Origin: Rhodamnia argentea
Lineage: Eukaryota > Streptophyta > Magnoliopsida > Myrtales > Myrtaceae
Direction of reading: 5' to 3'
Length of the DNA stretch: 64,000 nt
NCBI RefSeq assembly: GCF_020921035.1
Contig: NC_063159.1
Coordinates: 9,774,501 to 9,838,500, forward strand
Shown here in pieces: positions 24,620 through 37,211 of this stretch. The position numbers and the translations under genes are program-made. The notes beneath the pieces are model-generated. The model searched no databases. It saw only the letters and a list, made by a program, of their open reading frames with translations, and was not told where the DNA came from. The first letter of the stretch is position 1. Each line of letters starts with the position of its first letter.

Positions 24620-26583
24620 CTGGGAGTGGGGATTACCAAGGTCAATAAAAATCCAAAGAAGAGCACGGATCCCCATGTGGGCTTTGGGCGGTGCGGGGTC
24701 CTCTAGGACAAATCTGGTTATACTTTGAATAAATATGGAATACAGTTTAAAAAAAAGTTTAGTTCGACATGTAATATCGTCCCTAAATTTTTAATTTATT
24801 TAATATGATCGCTGGATCGTTAGTATATTCTTTAATTTAATACATGAATTATATGAAACCGTTCAATATTGCATCGGAATTTGAATTAATAGAAGGGCAA
24901 TATTAAACATTTCTATATAATTCATAGGCTAAGCTGAACATGTACACAAAGTCTAGAGGCCATATTAAACAAATTAAAAGTTTAGTGATCACATTTCATG
25001 TTGGGCTACAATTGAAGGATCACAATTGAATAAATTAAAAGTTCAATAACTGTATTGTATATTGAGTCAAAGTTTATGAACCATTTGTATCGTTAATCCT
25101 TAGAATTGCAATATTTTACCTCATTAGTTTGCTTGATCAATGAGTCATGTATATCCCTGACGTGGACATCAATCCTTGTTCAATCTTCATGGTCTGAACT
25201 TGATGATGTAGTGTCCATGAATGAACTATAAGCTCCCTATTGGTAAATAGCTTGTCATTCTCCACAAAAGAGCAAGAAAATTAGTAGTTCATGATGGATT
25301 TTTTTTTTCTTAACTTTTGATGAGCCAAACTCCGTTCCTGTGATTCTAGCATCCTCATCCTCCAATCTCTTTACCAGTAAGACCGCATGCCTATTGGTGT
25401 TCATGATGGATTGAAATATAACTTTTCACACGCCAAATTACCAACTAACGGAAAAAGTTAGAAGCTATGGGTATTCGTTTCTCATATACAGATCAACAAT
25501 GATCACTTGTAGCCCACCCAAGCTAGGCCCACCTAGCTGGCATGACCCGTTTCGCAGGCCCAAGCACTAATCACAAAGAAATATTCACTTTCGAGTTAGG
25601 GAAAATTACCGAATATCGTTATATTTAATTTAATTGTTTCTTTAAAGCTATTATTAATGGATAAGTTAGTATATATAAATGTAAACTTGTCAAACAAGTG
25701 GGTCAGATCGGGTGAAAAATGGTTTGACCCATATTGACTCATGTAACCCGTTTTAATCCATTTTCATACAATACATATCTAACGACCCATCCTACCCAAC
25801 ACATACCCGACTTAAACCCGACCCAACTCATATTGCTAAAACACTTTAACAGTAGTTCCAATTTATAAGAACATATTTCTTATAATTGTTTAAAATATAA
25901 TTGCTAAAATGCTGTGCATAATTTATTTTTATTTATTTGAAAAAAATTCTTTTTTTTTCATTTTTAAATTATATTTTTTTTTCCTCTACGTCCGGCAACG
26001 GTAAGTGGCGACCGAGGATCGGCAAGCTCGAGGCTCGCCCGAGGCCTTAACAGGTTACATACATTTTGGATTCAAGTTAAAGAGGTTGAATATGGGTTTG
26101 TATCAAACGCATATTAGACCCATATTTAAAATTTCAAGTGACCCATATTAAACCCGGGCCCATTAAAACTGAGTTAGTAAATGAATTTTTATCCATATTG
26201 TCACTTCTATATTGATATAATAAGCATGTTAAGTGGCGAAAGCTCACGTTAGTTGCACCCATGAGCCGTATACATAAAGAGGACACTACACCATTTTAAA
26301 AGGGCCAATCTTAGAAACTACAGAGCCAAGTTATAAGCAACTTAATTCATCCATATGTACTTGATTTAGGACTCTATTCGGCTATAGGAAAAAAAAATTA
26401 TTAACATCCTCCTTTCTTTCGAGAGCTTAATGGAGTTTTAACCCTCTTTTTTATTATTAAAGTAAAGAAGAGAGAAAAGGGGGGACCTGAGGGGACTCAT
26501 CATCTGAAGCCCCCTACAAGCAAATATAGAATGGGTCAAACCGTCAAGCCCTTACAAAGACCAGCATGCCAATTCCAAAAACT
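24620..26583. other. Intergenic DNA with degenerate repeats
   Basis: About 24750-25100 and 25650-26190 look repetitive. The first has many TTAAAAGTT/AATTTATTTAA tracts. The second has repeated GGGTCGG/GACCCATATT wording shared with 38150-38300 and 52010-52140. No coding gene or intact transposon was recognised. Confidence 0.45.
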
Positions 26584-26591
26584 GACAATGT

Positions 26592-26984
26592 TTAGGGGTG
26601 AGCAAGATGGAGGGACCGGACCGGACCGGACAGGATGATCCGGTTTTGAGGGGCATCGGCTTGCTTCCCGGTTTCGTGAAATTCGACATGAAACCGATGA
26701 TTTTAGGTCCGGTTTCAAGGGGAACCGGACCGGACAACTTATTTCTCATTTTTTCCCTTAAATATAAACTTAATAATTCACCGGTTATTATTATTTTTTA
26801 TTTCTTGAATGTATTAAAATTAATGTCCATGTTGCTCATCCTTACTAATAATCCCCGGTTCTATTGGATCGTTTGCAAACCGAACCGAACCGATCAAGTT
26901 CGATTCTCGATCTCAAAAATTGGGAACCGAATCGGTTCCTTGCTCTTGGGTAAGATCGAATCGGACCGGGAACCGATCACTCTA
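26592..26984. mobile_element. hAT-like MITE rich in CCGGA/GGTTC repeats
   Basis: The left terminus TAGGGGTGAGCAAG and the reverse complement of the right terminus, TAGAGTGATCGG, form short inverted repeats. The flanks GACAATGT (26584-26591) and GCCAATGT (26985-26992) are an 8-bp target duplication with one mismatch, as expected for hAT elements. The inside holds repeats such as ACCGGACCGGACCGG and AACCGAACCGAACC. Confidence 0.65.
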
Positions 26985-26992
26985 GCCAATGT

Positions 26993-28530
26993 CAAGAACC
27001 GAGAAAGAAGAATTATGAGTAATTTTCTTGCATCATTTATATTTTTCCTTTCATACACGAATCTCCCACTAATTATAGAATGGGTGAGGGGTGCCCCAAT
27101 CCAATGTTTGATACTTGCCATTTTGGCGCCGAAGTTACCCATGCCGTACTTCTAGGAAAAGCTCGAACGACCTTCAACAAAATGACATATGCATCCGAAA
27201 CCGACACATAATGGTAGGTAGAGAACATCTAGGGGATACGAGGTAACTCTCTCAAAGGAACTCGGCAAAAGGGCAAAGTGACCAGGCCCGGGCAACTGTT
27301 TATCGAAAATGAAGGTCTCGCAAAGTCGTAAGACCATATTTGAGGGCTAACGTTTTCCCAAGGTCGGAAGGTACGAGTCACGGATCATATTAGCTCAATA
27401 TGACTCGACTTTACAATTTATAATAAAAAGAAAGGATGCTGTTAATCTCATAATTTCCCTAAGCTTGTTCATTTTCCTAGCCATAAAAAAAGAAAAAAAG
27501 AAAAAAAAGTCGAGTCCTAATCAAGGCATCAACTTTATTGAGGTTGAGAGCCAAACCCACTACTAGTACTAATCAGTCTTGTTCTACTTCAGAACAATCA
27601 TCATCACCTCCACTTCCCATTGACTATAAGGTCAAAAAGTAATCGTTGATAAATTTCTTTAAAATTAGGTCAAACATTATGAAAGAAAGAGAGAGGCCTA
27701 CCTACCTTTGAGAGAATGTCCAAATGTGAGTTGTCTTTTGTTTTTTGAAAGGGGGGGCTTTCGGGCCTTTAAGTTGATGGGGGTTTTAATTCTAGATATC
27801 AACGTGGACATCTGAAGTTAGGCCGAATCTCCCAGCGCCAACAATTTATGGATTTGACCGCTTTTATTTGCGGTTCCCTCTTTATATTTCGATAATTATA
27901 AACAAAAATACGTATTCTCTCTTATTTTTTGTGGTCTAACCCTCAATTTTAAGTCTAATCTCATATCCGAAATGAACTTTCTTTTTTGTTTGAGAAAAGC
28001 CTTCAAATTTTAGATCCAATTCAAATTTGCCCTGAACTTTTTTCTGTCTAAAGAAAATCCCAATTTTAGGTCAAATCCCACATCTACTCCCCTTTTTTTT
28101 TTTTAATTATTATCTAAGAGAATTATCGCCAATTTTTACTCCAGTCTCAAATCTGCCCTGATTAGCCATCCATCCAAAAATTACTTTCGATCCTCCATAA
28201 TTTTCATAGCTTGAAACAATTTCATTTATTTTTCATGTCAACTTGTTGATGATGATTTGATATTGATGTGAAAATGCTACTCAAGTTGAAATAGGATCTC
28301 GAAGGCGGATTTGATAATTGATTGAAAGTTGGCGGATTTTTTTAGACAAAATCAACTACGGGACAGATTTGTGACTGGATCTAAAATTTGATATTTTTTT
28401 GAAACAAAAAGGAGTTCAAAGACGTATGCAAGATTGTCCCTAAAGTTTGAAATTTTTTTTTTTGTTGAGATAAAAGAAAAAAGTTTAAGGTAAAGATGAG
28501 AGTGGACCTAATGTTAGATTTTTTTTTTTA
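26993..28530. other. Intergenic DNA with a likely foldback repeat
   Basis: Nothing coding is recognised. About 27950-28530 contains tracts in inverted arrangement (TTTTAGATCCAATTCAAATT and GGATCTAAAATTTGATA), suggesting an old foldback or MITE element whose ends I could not fix. Confidence 0.4.
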
Positions 28531-28836
28531 AGGGAGATAGGCGTCTGAAATATGCTCCATGAAAAACTGACGGCGGAGCAGAGCAAGAGGCAGATTGCAG
28601 GGCGACGACATTCCCAAGCGGGTTAGGTGTCCGTATCCCTGAAAGCGTCCGTCAATCCCAATCACAGATTCGTCATCACCATCACTGCCCGTGGAAAACC
28701 CAGAAATAGTACAAAAAGGTGGTGAGAATCTGAAAGCGAGACCGCAACTTTTTATAATCTGGGGTCGCAAGCAAAAGGCCGGAGACGGGTCTTCTGCTAC
28801 AAGCTCTCCAATGTTCAACGGCTGCAGACGCTCCGA

Positions 28837-28869
<33 letters not shown>

Positions 28870-29265
28870 AGCCTCAGTGGGGAAGTTGAGGAGAATTAGG
28901 GGAACTCCGCATAACCAGCCAATCTAGCTGAGTTCCCATTTCAACCGGACAATCGTTCCTTTTTCCTCTTCTGCTCGCTCTGCCTGTCCCATTCAATCTC
29001 GGAATCCCGCGAAATCCGACTTCCCCGCATGTAGAGTTCGCTTGCCCCGTCGAAACTCGAAGTGGGTATTCGATTTTTTACCTTGTTTTCGATCGCAGTC
29101 CATTAAACTGTCGACCTCGTCTGGTCCAACTCTGGCCCGCGGTTCCTGCAATACCTTGTTTTTAGTTGCTCCTCTTTTGGAAACACCCCATTTGGTTGAG
29201 TTAGCTCATCATCACTCATCGTTTGATTCGTATATATATAGAGAGACGGAGAGAAGACTGAGAGG
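28531..29265 (+). promoter_or_regulatory. Promoter and 5' leader of the SLC35F-like gene, with CT microsatellite
   Basis: A (CT)n tract lies at about 28845-28869, about 400 bp before the start codon. CT/GA tracts near plant transcription starts are common and can bind BPC (GAGA-binding) proteins; that role is inferred. A short TA run lies at 29231-29240, just upstream of the ATG. Confidence 0.4.
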
Positions 29266-32200
29266 ATGGGTTTCAGCTTGAAGGAGTTCTGGACGAAGAA
29301 GACATTGGTGGGCCTTGTTCTCGGCCAGTTTCTCTCTCTTCTCATCACTTCCACTGGCTTTTCTTCCTCCGAGCTCGCTAAGAAAGGTCCTTCCTTCTCC
29401 CCTTTTCTTGTCATTGATTATTCCATTCTTCTCATCACCCCTTATTTTGAATTTCGATTTGTTCCCACGTCTTGTCCTAGTTTTCCTGATTTTGTTGTAC
29501 CGCAACTATGAGCTCTTTTGATCCTGATATTAACTCGTTGATTCCCGCATAATTTCCCATGGCCTTCTTCTTTGCAGTCTACTTAACGATGAAATTCTTT
29601 TTTATTTCACCAATTTTTTCTCCTTTGCCTTCCTTCAGTCAGGATCTAGGGGTGTTGAATAAATACATTCTACTGAATATCTCGAATTGATTTATCAGTG
29701 GATAGTTCGAAATTACCATAATGTTTGCATTGGCTTAGCATATTAAGGATTGAATGGACATGGGTATAAATATTATCGGGATGCTCTAATCTTAATTGAA
29801 AATTGTTCTTCTGCTGCGCTCACTATCTGTCCGCCTCTCACTGCTTTTCTTCTGTGCTTGCAAGCATCAGGAATCAATGCACCAACTTCGCAGTCTTTCC
29901 TAAACTACATGTTACTAGCAATTGTCTATGGAAGTATGATGCTTCATCGCAGGCATCCTCTCAAGGTTATTTTTCTTGATCTGTTATTTTGTTCTAGCTA
30001 GTTGTTACTGTCTGCTGGTTGATTATTGATCATCCGTGGAGCACGATTAGATATGTGTATATGTCCATATGTGTATGGAATGGATTTCTTTATTATAACT
30101 GATATTAGGCCGGGAAACAATTTCTGGACATTTGCTCTTCTGATGACATAAGGTTATTAAGCTATTGACGATGACGTCAGGTCTGTTAAAATAACCATGT
30201 GCAATGATTTTCTTTAAACCCTTTACAAACAAGTCATGCTCCTGTCTGAAAATGCCTCCTTTATGTAGGATCAGAGGAATGTTGGTTTTGAATGTATCTG
30301 AATAATGTTGAACTTGCTTGTTTAGTTTCTATCAATTCCTTGCTGATCGACGATTTATCTACTATGCTCCTTCTTTGCCATCTAATTGGAAGTACAGAAG
30401 TAAATTGCTAATTGAGGTTTGTTTTCTGTAAGTTCGCCATCCAAGTGAAAGATAAACCTAAAGAATTGACTAATTAAACTTTTGACAACTTTTCACCAGA
30501 ATGTTAGGCGACTAGTAATTCCTGTCATAGAGTACTAAGAATATGATCAAGACTTTTATAGGAGGAGCATTTAAATGTCATGTATGATCTAATATTCTTA
30601 ATCATAGGGAAGCTTATTGCTATATTTTAACTTTGTCAAGAGAACCTCAAACTTGCTGCTAGACAAGTTTAATGCTGATTTTAGGGAAAACAAGCCTTCG
30701 AGAAAGAAAGACCTTCTTTTTATTAGGCGAAGGCAGTTCCAAACAAATTTTCATGGCCTCAATGTTGATGTTAGAAAAATTAAATATTGAACACCACTTC
30801 TATCGAACGACTTAAGTTTTTAGAATAGTTGACAGTGGTTCCATAAAATTTTTCACTGTACTAGAGCAAGAGTCCCGAGTTCAAATTTTTCCTTATCCCT
30901 ATTTGCCTTTTCAATTACATACTTCCATGCTCCAGTCTTAGGCCCAAGGCCAACCTATGTGTGAGGGGGAGTGTTAGGATAGTCAAATATTGAACCACGT
31001 CTTCCTTTAACAATTTTGGCATTTTGCATCATATTCTTTTCTTGGTTATATAGCAAACGTCATGCTACCAACATGTGACAATTCCATATTGGGTTTTCAT
31101 GAGTGAGAAATGTGAAGACTGTTGAAGAGTTGAGCATGTTCCAAAGAGGCATAACTCTTGAACAAGATATTGGAGATGTACTCCGAACCTTTATAGGAGG
31201 ATAATGGAGTATCTGTTTTGATAATCTATTAAGGCATATCTAGTATCGATAGTTTGCTGGTGGAAGCTAGAATTGAGAAGAGACAAGTTCCGGATATTCT
31301 GATTGTTTTAGAGAACTTTTGTTTCAGATGATTTTGCTTTCTTCCTTTTTTATATTTTTCAATCACTCCATTCATTGGTATTCGACTTGATTCTTCAAAA
31401 CTGGTGCAGGCTAAGTGGTACTACTATGTTATTCTTGCGGTTGTGGATGTAGAGGCCAATTTTCTTGGTGAGTGTCTCTCAGTCTCCCGTGATAATAGCA
31501 TATTGACTACATTATTGCTCCTATTTTTTCTGTTTGTATTTATTGACTGTTTGTATAAACTTTTTGTCCTTTAAAATCCATAGTCAACAGAGACCAGGTG
31601 TTTATAGAATCTGATTCTCTATCTGTTAAAATCTGTTGTCTATGAGTGACCCTTTCTAGTGAACGAGATTTTCCAACAATCGAACCAATTATTATGCCAC
31701 TAATATGGTTGCTGCTTATTTAGATCAAATCGCATCCTTTTGCGCTCTATGTTGTTGCTTCCTTGCTCATAATGAAATGGTAGGATGCTTTGTTGGTTGC
31801 TACTTTCATACAGTAATGGGAAAATTTGTTTTCATGTTCATATCTTTCTTTGGTTGACCTGAGCTCCAGGTTGAAATTGAGTGACCAATCAAAATCCTGA
31901 AAGTGTGGACGTGCCATTCAAATAGGCTGCTCTCTTTACTAGCATGAATCATGTATTAACCAAAAGAAAAAAGTCAGGCAAGTTCCAAATAGATGAACAG
32001 CAAACCACACGTGAAAACTGTTACTAAACGGGGCTTGAACAAGCTCTGCTACCAAGTCTAAATGTGTCTCCACTGCTGACATTTCATCTTTATGTTGTAC
32101 CTTATTTATTTGTCTAATCCTCTCACTATACTTACAGTGGTGAAGGCCTATCAGTACACATCCATAACGAGTGTCATGCTCCTGGATTGTTGGTCAATCC

Positions 32201-35200
32201 CATCGGTCATGCTTCTTACTTGGCTTTTCTTGAGCACAAAGTACAGATTCAAGAAAATAGCTGGTGTTTTTGTTTGTGTTGCTGGCCTTGTTATGGTTGT
32301 CTTTTCAGATGTTCATGCGGGTGATAGATCAGGTACTTAAAACATACGTCTGCTTCAATGTAATCAAGCACGCTACAGTCCCACCACTATTATTATCTTT
32401 CTCCTTTATGTTGTCTAGCGTTGATTGCTGTTCTTAGAAATTCTCGTGCTGCTACAAAATTGATCTTTCAAATGTGTGGTCTTTGTTGAGCAGCCATTCT
32501 TGTGATGCTTCCTATGTCGATATATTCCTATGGCATGTGATCTTTGAATTTTTATTCACATATATAGATTCCGTAAGTCGAGTTTCTTAGCAATGAAAAT
32601 ATGATAGCTTCATCTGTAAAGATTGTTTCGAGAGAATAGAAGGCGTGAGCATTGAGGTGTACCGCAAAAGTGGATGTTTATTCAAATAGAAAATGAATGC
32701 AAGGTTCTTTTATTCACATAATTTGTAATAGTTGCTAACTCACTTTGATGTAAAGAGTTCATGGCTATGATAGCAAAAGCAAATTATTTTGCACTACTCT
32801 CTTTATCCTGTACTTGAATTTCTTCTATTCAAGGGTCATAATTGAAATTTATGCCCTCCAAGCGATTGAATCTATCATTTTATACACATCTTTTATCTTT
32901 TGTAGCTGGAAGTAACCCTAAGAAAGGGGATGCACTGGTTCTTGCTGGGGCAACACTCTATGCTGTCAGTAATGTCAGTGAGGTATGCAAAGTCTTCTGT
33001 TCTTTTGGTTTCTGTTCTTGAACATTTTGCCCGTTCTACTTTTTGAATTGTCTTGTGCATGAAGCAAGCTTTTGTTATCATGTCTTACGTGCTGTAGAGC
33101 CCATTTGTTGCTTGCATGTTTGTTACGAATCTAGTCATAAAATTAGAAAGAAACAGAGTTGCAAAACCTCATTTTACCTTCAGTAGAGGAAGCACAACCA
33201 TAATGGGAAGGAATTTTCTAGTAGGATTTATGCCATTACCACTCGCCTTTTCTCAATGTTGAGCAAGTATTTTCGAGTTTTCATTGAGTCTAGGACTGGA
33301 AAACACGACATTATTTATTTCGTCTTAGCGAAATACAAAAAGGACATTGCTAATATTTGAATCAGACCATACTTAATGGTATTGTCAGTCAGAAGAAAGG
33401 TCAGGTCAGTGTAGGGAAGCTCTGTCAGTGATTCCCCAACTAATTAAGTTGGCCTGCACTGGGAGTTTGAGGTATTTGTCACAAGAGATTTTTTTGCCTC
33501 CTTTTCTCTTAATGTGGATAGTTGATATTTATTTTGAGTATCGATATGTTGATTTTCTCTCCGTGGACAGGAATATCTTGTGAAGAATGCTGACAGAGTG
33601 GAATTAATGTCAATGCTTGGACTTTTTGGTGCCATTATTAGCGCTATACAAATGTATCCTTTTAGGGCTTGAACTAATACAGGTGTCAAAAGATCCATCA
33701 TTTTCACTGGTTTTATTTCACGTGTTGTTTCATGGGCAAATGTCTTGCATTTGGTTGAATTTAGCCTGTTCCGTACGCACTCATTCCTCTTAGGACTTGC
33801 GTAATGTTACCTTTGCTTATGCTATCATTCAAAGTAGTTTCATCTCCATGTGTGGTAGACAATGTTTTTGGAGTCGACTTGTTCCAGAAATTGTCCTTAA
33901 TAATGTTCATATAGAAGCATTCTTGAGCGCAATGAGCTCAAATCTATTCATTGGTCAGCTGGAGCAGTAAGTCTCTCTTTCTTCCCCCACGTGTATATGT
34001 AAATATATGTATCATACACATGCGTCCACTATGTTTCTAATGAATATCAATGTGTACCTACATGCACAAGCAGACACCTGTACAGAGTTGCCATCTGCGC
34101 TGCACTCTCTTCAGTCCTTTTGAATTGATCTGTACTTGTAAACTAGTTTAGAAGCTACTTAGCTGAGATGTAATTAGCTTCAGACTGTTTCATCATTTAA
34201 TACACTTGATGGACTCTGAGATCTTCAGAATAGCTTGATGCAAGAAGCAGGAAATGATGAATCACATGAATTTGAATCAGTGGGCTTTTTGATAACCACT
34301 TAATTTTTATTCTTGCACTGTTTACAGAACTTTGGGAAAAGGCTTAGAGAGGATAGTTATTGCCCTCTATTAAGAATCGAGCATATAAGTGTCAAATGTC
34401 TGTTATATTTTGTTCAGTTGTTTGGTTTTCATGGATACAAATCTCATTGCAAAAACTATTTGTTTATCCCAATTAAAGAACAAGAGTAAGAGCTGGGAAA
34501 TTTGGAAAAAATGCTTGTGGGGGGAGTTTCTCTTTTCAGCTTTGTTTGTGCTAATCTTTTATCGTATAATCAACAAACTAAACGTGTAAGTCTGAAATAT
34601 GGGGATTATATTTGCACTCCATCAGTTTTGGGGAGTTGCCTCTGTATTAAGCCTATTATCAATTATCAGAGTTACTTTGTTGTTGGATTTTAACAAATGA
34701 ACATGCTTAAAACTTTACTGATATGCTTATTTCAGACCCTGAAAAGGTTTTCTGTTTTTGTTTTTCTAAGGAAGCTTCACTTCCGACAATATTTTAATTG
34801 GTGCAGGCAGTACCTTTCGTGGGATTTTCACTGGCTATGTTCCTGTTCTACTCATTTGTCCCAATTTTGCTGAAGGTTAGATTTCAAGACATTAGATTTT
34901 CTGATTGTGCAGTTGTTCACTTGTTTGCAACATGATATCCATCAAAAAATTTTGTTCGTTTGCAGATAAACGGCTCTACAATGCTCAACCTGTCTCTTTT
35001 GACGTCAGACATGTGGGCTGTCTTCATTCGCATCTTTGCTTACCATGAGAAGGTTTATTCACAGGATACTTATCGTGATTGGGATGTAGACCTTTTCTGT
35101 GCCTCTTTGTGTTGATTTTTGCTTGATTTTAATTCATTTACAGGTTGACTGGATGTACTTTGTGGCCTTTGCTGCTGTCGCAGTCGGTCTGGTTATTTAT

Positions 35201-35919
35201 TCCGGGTGAGCAACTAATGGATTTCACAACTATTAGTTGGTTTCACTCACATTTGCTCTTTGAAAGACCCACTTTAGTCAGCCTGCCTTCAGTAGCTTGT
35301 TCAAGCAGTTCAACTTAAGGAATCACATCTCTTGATAACCTTACCTCACAAAAGTAAAGTAAAACTGTTCCGTCTCCACTGGAAATCAATTAAAGCGGTA
35401 CAGATTGCTTTATAACTTTGAGTAATGTCCCAGTCTTCTCTGTGTTTTTTCTGGGTACTTCTGGCAGGTTTCTAGAATATTTTAAACTTTACTTTCAAGA
35501 TGTTGGGCAATATGGTGTTTTTCTGTGACTTTTTGGTTCTGTGGTTTCTGCTGTCAAAAATAGATTAGAGCTACTTTAATTTTGATAAAAGAGGATATCT
35601 TCGGGTGTAGTGACTAGTGGTCCTTCAAGGTCCATCAATGTGTTTTGATATGCTTGTACAGAAGTGGTTTATTGTGTAAAACTGATAATAGTATGCGTGC
35701 CTGGCTTTTTTGGGCAGAGGAGATAAAGAAGACGACCAAAAACGGGCAGATGTTGTGGATGAGAATGTCGAGAGGAGCAAGAGATTCGATGAGGAGGCCT
35801 GCTCAGTCAGTCAGGAACGAAATTCTGGCACAAAAGCAGATGTCATAAGAAAGAATGAAATCGCTAGTGGCAGCAACTCAGCTGGGAAGAATCGGTGTGA
35901 CAGCGAAATTGCGCTATAG
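29266..35919 (+). CDS. Solute carrier family 35 member F1/F2-like transporter (DUF914)
   Basis: Eleven exons: 29266-29386, 29871-29965, 31410-31467, 32138-32332, 32906-32982, 33571-33653, 33915-33966, 34807-34875, 34966-35052, 35144-35205, 35718-35919. Every junction keeps phase, giving 366 aa, usual for the family. It has about ten hydrophobic segments (LVGLVLGQFLSLLIT, WYYYVILAVVDVEANFL, YTSITSVMLLDCWSIP, GVFVCVAGLVMVVFSD, DALVLAGATLYAVSNVSEE, PFVGFSLAMFLFYSFVPIL, WMYFVAFAAVAVGLVIYSG) and a charged, non-conserved tail (about 67 aa) in the last exon. SLC35F proteins belong to the drug/metabolite transporter clan; the plant substrate is not known, so none is assigned. Intron 33654-33914 has U12-type signals. 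It ends tail to tail with the next gene. Confidence 0.9.
30785..31005. repeat. SINE-like repeat in SLC35F intron 2 (tentative)
   Basis: The block contains GAGTCCCGAGTTCAAATTT, reminiscent of a Pol III B box, and is bracketed by similar wording (GTTAGAAAAATTAAATATTG and GTTAGGATAGTCAAATATTG). This may be a degenerate tRNA-derived SINE or an LTR fragment. Evidence is thin. Confidence 0.3.
33654..33914 (+). other. U12-type (minor spliceosome) GT-AG intron in the SLC35F-like gene
   Basis: The donor GTATCCTTTT and the branch-site match TCCTTAAT, about 15 nt before the acceptor AG at 33913-33914, fit the U12 consensus (GTATCCTTT ... TCCTTAAC). There is no polypyrimidine tract next to the AG. Removal restores QISILERNELKSIHW in frame. 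Confidence 0.85.
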
Positions 35920-36423
35920 CTGGCAAAGATCTGAAGGGAGGCATGATTGGCCTTTTCTCTGTCAAGCATCCTCAGGAGTTCAGCCTCAATAACGGCTCTA
36001 GATTCATATCCATTGCAAGCGCTAGTTGATTGTAGATGTGGGAGAAATGCTGTTTATTTCATTTGCCTCTTCAATATTTTCACAGTAGCTACCTTCTGAT
36101 AAGTCTGTTGTTCGATGGTTGACTCAGGATTTTTCTGCGGCTGCGATTTCAAGTGTAAATGCCAGGCTTGTTAATCACGTCGAATAACAATTGATAGGTA
36201 GATAACGATATGCATGGTGATGACACACTGTATCTGCCTTACTGTTGCAGAACTTGTCAAAGGAGAGAGCTGGCAAATAAACACAAATGCATGTATAGAT
36301 TCACATCCCGGAAATCAAAGAAAGCCTCCTTTATTCAGCACTCATCTCTCAAGTCTTATATAGCTAGACTAGTTGTATAAGTAAAGACACGGCAGCAAAC
36401 CACGGCTGTTTGCTGTGCTGTGG
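35920..36423. other. Convergent intergenic region
   Basis: 3' UTRs of the SLC35F-like gene (plus) and the first small membrane-protein gene (minus). The stretch about 36250-36400 is shared with sequence downstream of the related copies (about 38940-39110 and 50140-50300), so it belongs to the duplicated unit. Confidence 0.5.
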
Positions 36424-37211
36424 TTAGGAAGAGCTATCTTTCGTTTCTGCTATGTTGTCGAAGATTTTCCTGAACTTAAAGATGGCGTGTGCAACAATGG
36501 GTACGTAGATGACCAACGCGAGGATGTTGATTGCGATCAGGGCACCGACAGGGTTCAACCCCTCGGTAACTTTGCAATCCAGCTTATCGAACAGGAGCTG
36601 AATCATGTCGATCATGGAGAGCAAGAGCAACACTTCGCCGACGATGGAGCTCGCCGTGGAGAGAGCGAACATGGACCATCTCAGCGCCTTGCTCGACTTC
36701 CCATTGATGTCATTGGGTTCATGGATGCTGATGAGGTAGCTGAAGAGGTGGGTCTTGAGAGCTTCGGCCACAAGGCTGGACAAGAGATAGCAGGCGAACG
36801 ACATCACTTCGTTCTTGACGAGCCTCCTCGCCACCCGAACTCCTCCTGCGCAATGCTGTTTGCCCCCGAAGCTCGTGAACGACAGGCCCACGAAGATGGC
36901 GATGGTGAAGAGCGAGTTGATGCTCACCAGATCGTCCAGTACTCTCCGATGGAGATCCACCGCCTTCTCCAGCTTTTTATAGCTAGTAATGCAAGTGACA
37001 AGCCATCACCAGAAAGACCAAAACCAAGAAAACTGGGCGTTTTTCAAAGAGCAAAGCGTAGAATACCGGGTAAAAAGTTTTTTTCTCCTCTATCAAACCA
37101 ATCTAATCTGGGAAGATAAAAGAGAAGCCCATATTATCTTTTGTGTTTGACTACAAGAGAGAGAGAGAGAGAGAAAGAGAAATGGACTAACTCCGCTTTG
37201 GCACCGGACAT
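36424..37211 (-). CDS. Four-helix membrane protein, cluster copy A (MEE60-like?)
   Basis: Two exons (minus): 37211-37192 and 36982-36424, joined in phase 2. Product is 192 aa, beginning MSGAKADYKKLEKAV. The conserved region includes VLDDLVSINSLFTIAIFVGL, then RLVKNEVMSFACYLLSSLV, a segment STASSIVGEVLLLLSMIDMI and the last helix GALIAINILALVIYVPIVAH: four membrane segments in all. It resembles the plant family I remember as maternal effect embryo arrest 60, but that link is weak and no function is assigned. The donor GTTAGT and acceptor ATTACTAG match those of copy B. Intron 1 includes a short CT tract. All residues of the core are open, so it is probably functional. Confidence 0.75.

Noticed and set aside
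25650..26190. GGGTCGG-rich block as part of the same duplication as 38150 and 52010
   Set aside because: Only the short GGGTCGG/GACCC wording is shared; it is probably a dispersed repeat, not part of the gene duplication.
26598..27155. 185-codon open frame
   Set aside because: It runs through the hAT-like MITE and its repeats; no domain and no splice context.
36415..37119. 234-codon plus-strand open frame over membrane-protein copy A
   Set aside because: It is antisense to the conserved gene, and similar antisense frames occur over copies B, C and D because of shared codon bias.
37158..37172. GA/CT runs across the window as a CRISPR-like or regularly spaced array
   Set aside because: They are simple dinucleotide microsatellites with no spacers; CRISPR is not expected in a plant nuclear genome.
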